Assembly (NCBI GenBank): GCA_001829395.1
Contig: MIBD01000034.1
Coordinates: forward strand, 3,194-11,090
Direction: 5' to 3'
Source of the DNA: Spirochaetes bacterium GWF1_49_6
GTDB taxonomy: Bacteria; Spirochaetota; Brevinematia; Brevinematales; GWF1-51-8
Length of the DNA: 7,897 bases
This document shows positions 6,617 to 7,897 of this stretch, piece after piece. The notes under the pieces were generated by a model. The model was not told the DNA's origin and did no database searches. It saw only the letters and a list, made by a program, of their open reading frames with translations. Position 1 is the first letter of the stretch; each line of letters opens with the position of its first letter. Both the position numbers and the translations under genes were made by a program.

Positions 6617-6645
6617 TTGCGAATGTTATCGAATAATGTTAAGAT
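6617..6645 (+). promoter_or_regulatory. Predicted promoter of the first DUF4197 gene
   Basis: The -35 is TTGCGA (6617-6622), the spacer is 17 bases, and the -10 is TAAGAT (6640-6645) with an extended TG at 6637-6638. The -10 ends 24 bases before the ATG at 6669, the same distance as for glgX and the DUF2207 gene. Confidence 0.6.
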
Positions 6646-6668
6646 TATCGTACCGAGCGAGGTAATCC

Positions 6669-7349
6669 ATGGAAAAACCTAAAGAGGCGCCTGTTAAAAA
6701 AACGTCCGCTCAATCGAAGAAGTCTTCCCAAACAGCCGCGAAGGAACCTGCTAAAAAGAAGCCCGACAATCCTATCAAGGGTATCATAAAAAGCGCGCTC
6801 ATGCTCCTCGCGGAGAGCGGGGGCTACCTAAAAAATAAGTCGGTCACTATCGGGCTTCCCCCGGAACTGAAGGGCTGGGCCGATGCGTTACGCGCGATCG
6901 GGTTCGGGAAGCAGATCGACGAGATGATAGAATCGGTAAACCGCGCCGCAACCGAGGCGGTGGACGAGGCGATGGATACGATTATCGACGCGATGAGCGA
7001 AATATCTATCGAGGATATGGGCAAGCTCCTGTTCGGGCCGGAGGACGCCGGCGCGAAGTATATCGAAAGCAAGACGCGGAAGAAGCTCTCCAAGCAGTTC
7101 GCCCCCATTATCAAAAAGACGATGAACGCGATCGGCATGATGAAGCTCTTCGATAAGCTGGTCGCGGCCTACAACGCTATCCCGCTTATGCCCAATATCA
7201 AGTTCGACCTACAGGCATACGCCAACGAGCGCGCGCTCGATGGGGTATATTTCATGATCGCCGAGGAGGAACGCAAAATCCGGCGTGACCCGTTCGCGAT
7301 GATGAGCAAGCTGATGGGAGGACTCGTGTCGCCGGGCGGAAAGGTCTAA
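6669..7349 (+). CDS. DUF4197 protein without signal peptide, Lys/Ala/Pro-rich N-terminus
   Basis: A 226-residue protein. Residues about 36-215 match my recall of DUF4197, a family of unknown function usually made with an export signal. Family-like stretches are GYLKNKSVTIGLP (52-64), the helical IDEMIESVNRAATEAV (83-98), DAMSEISIEDMGKLLFG (107-123), KQFAPIIKKTMNAIG (142-156), and the C-terminal RALDGVYFMIAEEERKIRRDP (188-208). The first 35 residues are instead rich in Lys, Ala, Pro and Ser with no hydrophobic core, so the protein is probably cytoplasmic, or its tail binds something acidic. GAGG (6659-6662) precedes the ATG by six bases. A shadow start upstream is not plausible because the promoter lies directly upstream. 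The next gene is a paralogue 64 bases downstream with its own promoter, so this looks like tandem duplication followed by divergence of the N-terminus. Confidence 0.85.
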   Translation: MEKPKEAPVKKTSAQSKKSSQTAAKEPAKKKPDNPIKGIIKSALMLLAESGGYLKNKSVTIGLPPELKGWADALRAIGFGKQIDEMIESVNRAATEAVDEAMDTIIDAMSEISIEDMGKLLFGPEDAGAKYIESKTRKKLSKQFAPIIKKTMNAIGMMKLFDKLVAAYNAIPLMPNIKFDLQAYANERALDGVYFMIAEEERKIRRDPFAMMSKLMGGLVSPGGKV

Positions 7350-7360
7350 GCCGCTTAAAA

Positions 7361-7389
7361 TTGCGCATCTCTCAGTAAAATGATATGAT
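7361..7389 (+). promoter_or_regulatory. Predicted promoter of the second DUF4197 gene
   Basis: The -35 is TTGCGC (7361-7366), the spacer is 17 bases, and the -10 is TATGAT (7384-7389) with an extended TG at 7381-7382. The -10 ends 25 bases before the ATG. Its presence in the 64-base gap indicates that the second paralogue can be transcribed independently of the first. Confidence 0.65.
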
Positions 7390-7413
7390 ATAGTAGATTT
7401 ACAGGAGGTTCCG

Positions 7414-7897
7414 ATGAAGAAGTTCAGCATGATCATGGTATTATTTATCCTGGCATCGTGCCAGCAGGCGGGCAATCTGACGTCGCTCGTGAAGCCCGCG
7501 GACAAACCCGCGCAGCTCGACGAAAAAACGATCATCGCCGGTCTCAAGGAAGCATTGCAGGTCGGTATCAAGAACGCGGTCGCGTTCGCGTCCAAATCCG
7601 ACGGCTACCTGAAGAACGCGAAGATCACCATACCCCTGCCCGCGCAGCTCAAGGATTGGGCGGATAAGCTCCGTTCGATAGGCCTAGGCTCGCAGGTCGA
7701 CGAGTTTATCACATCGATGAACCGCGCCGCCGAGAAAGCCTCCGCTAAGGCGGTCGATATATTCCTCGACGCGATCTCCAAGATGACGGTCGAGGACGCG
7801 AACAATATCCTCAAGGGCGCGGATAACGCCGCGACCAAGTTCTTCGAGAAGGTCACCCGTAAGGCGCTCTACGGCGTGTTCGCCCCGGTCATCAAAC
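7414..7897 (+). CDS. DUF4197 lipoprotein, partial (C-terminus beyond window)
   Basis: The frame is open from ATG 7414 to the window end (161 codons), so it is missing roughly the last third, judging from its complete paralogue. AGGAGG (7403-7408) stands five bases before the ATG. A lipoprotein signal peptide is clear: basic MKK, a hydrophobic core, then the lipobox LASC, with lipidation expected at Cys16. The DUF4197 domain follows from about residue 38, with GLKEALQVGIKNAV (43-56), DGYLKNAKITIPLP (63-76), VDEFITSMNRAAEKA (95-109), and DAISKMTVEDANNILKG (119-135). It aligns along its length with the preceding gene product, for example GYLKN, NRAA, FAP-[IV]-IK. The likely location is the periplasmic face of a membrane. 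The function of the family is not known to me. Confidence 0.9.
   Translation, partial: MKKFSMIMVLFILASCQQAGNLTSLVKPADKPAQLDEKTIIAGLKEALQVGIKNAVAFASKSDGYLKNAKITIPLPAQLKDWADKLRSIGLGSQVDEFITSMNRAAEKASAKAVDIFLDAISKMTVEDANNILKGADNAATKFFEKVTRKALYGVFAPVIK

Overview
The window is one bacterial chromosomal segment of about half G+C, interrupted by a compact A+T-rich island at about 2980-4310. It carries eight protein genes, two of them cut by the window edges. No rRNA, tRNA, CRISPR array or transposase gene was seen. The organism cannot be named from this sequence. The large metallo-beta-lactamase/cyclic-nucleotide-binding fusion and the general gene style remind me of Spirochaetota or a related uncultured lineage, held with low confidence.

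Layout from left to right. (1) Positions 1-907, minus strand: the N-terminal 302 codons of a GlgX-type glycogen debranching enzyme. (2) Positions 1032-2960, plus strand: a DUF2207-type membrane protein with a signal peptide and a polyglycine tail, divergent from glgX. (3) Positions 3073-4252, plus strand: three short, tightly packed A+T-rich genes of unknown function, which look like a transferred cassette. (4) Positions 4311 to about 6482, minus strand: a metallo-beta-lactamase-fold protein with two C-terminal cyclic-nucleotide-binding domains, probably a cAMP/cGMP-responsive cyclic nucleotide phosphodiesterase. It converges on the cassette. (5) Positions 6669-7349 and 7414-7897, plus strand: tandem DUF4197 paralogues. 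The first lacks an export signal and has a Lys/Ala/Pro-rich head; the second is a lipoprotein cut by the window end.

Six promoter-like sequences fit one pattern: a TTGCG-like (once TTGAAA, once TTGCTT) -35, a 16-17 base spacer, usually a TG-extended -10, and a start codon about 22-25 bases past the -10. This regularity corrects two starts. The DUF2207 gene begins at 1032, not at the ATG at 999, which overlaps the -10. The phosphodiesterase-like gene has no ATG near its 5' end; it may begin at a rare ATT codon (6470-6468) behind a GGGGG Shine-Dalgarno sequence, or leaderless at TTG 6482-6480.

The genes do not form one pathway. glgX concerns storage polysaccharide, the fusion protein concerns cyclic nucleotide signalling, and the DUF2207 and DUF4197 proteins are envelope-type or unknown. 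The part most likely to be an undescribed system is the three-gene cassette: its second and third proteins carry short motifs that I recall from neighbouring uncharacterised genes in other bacteria.
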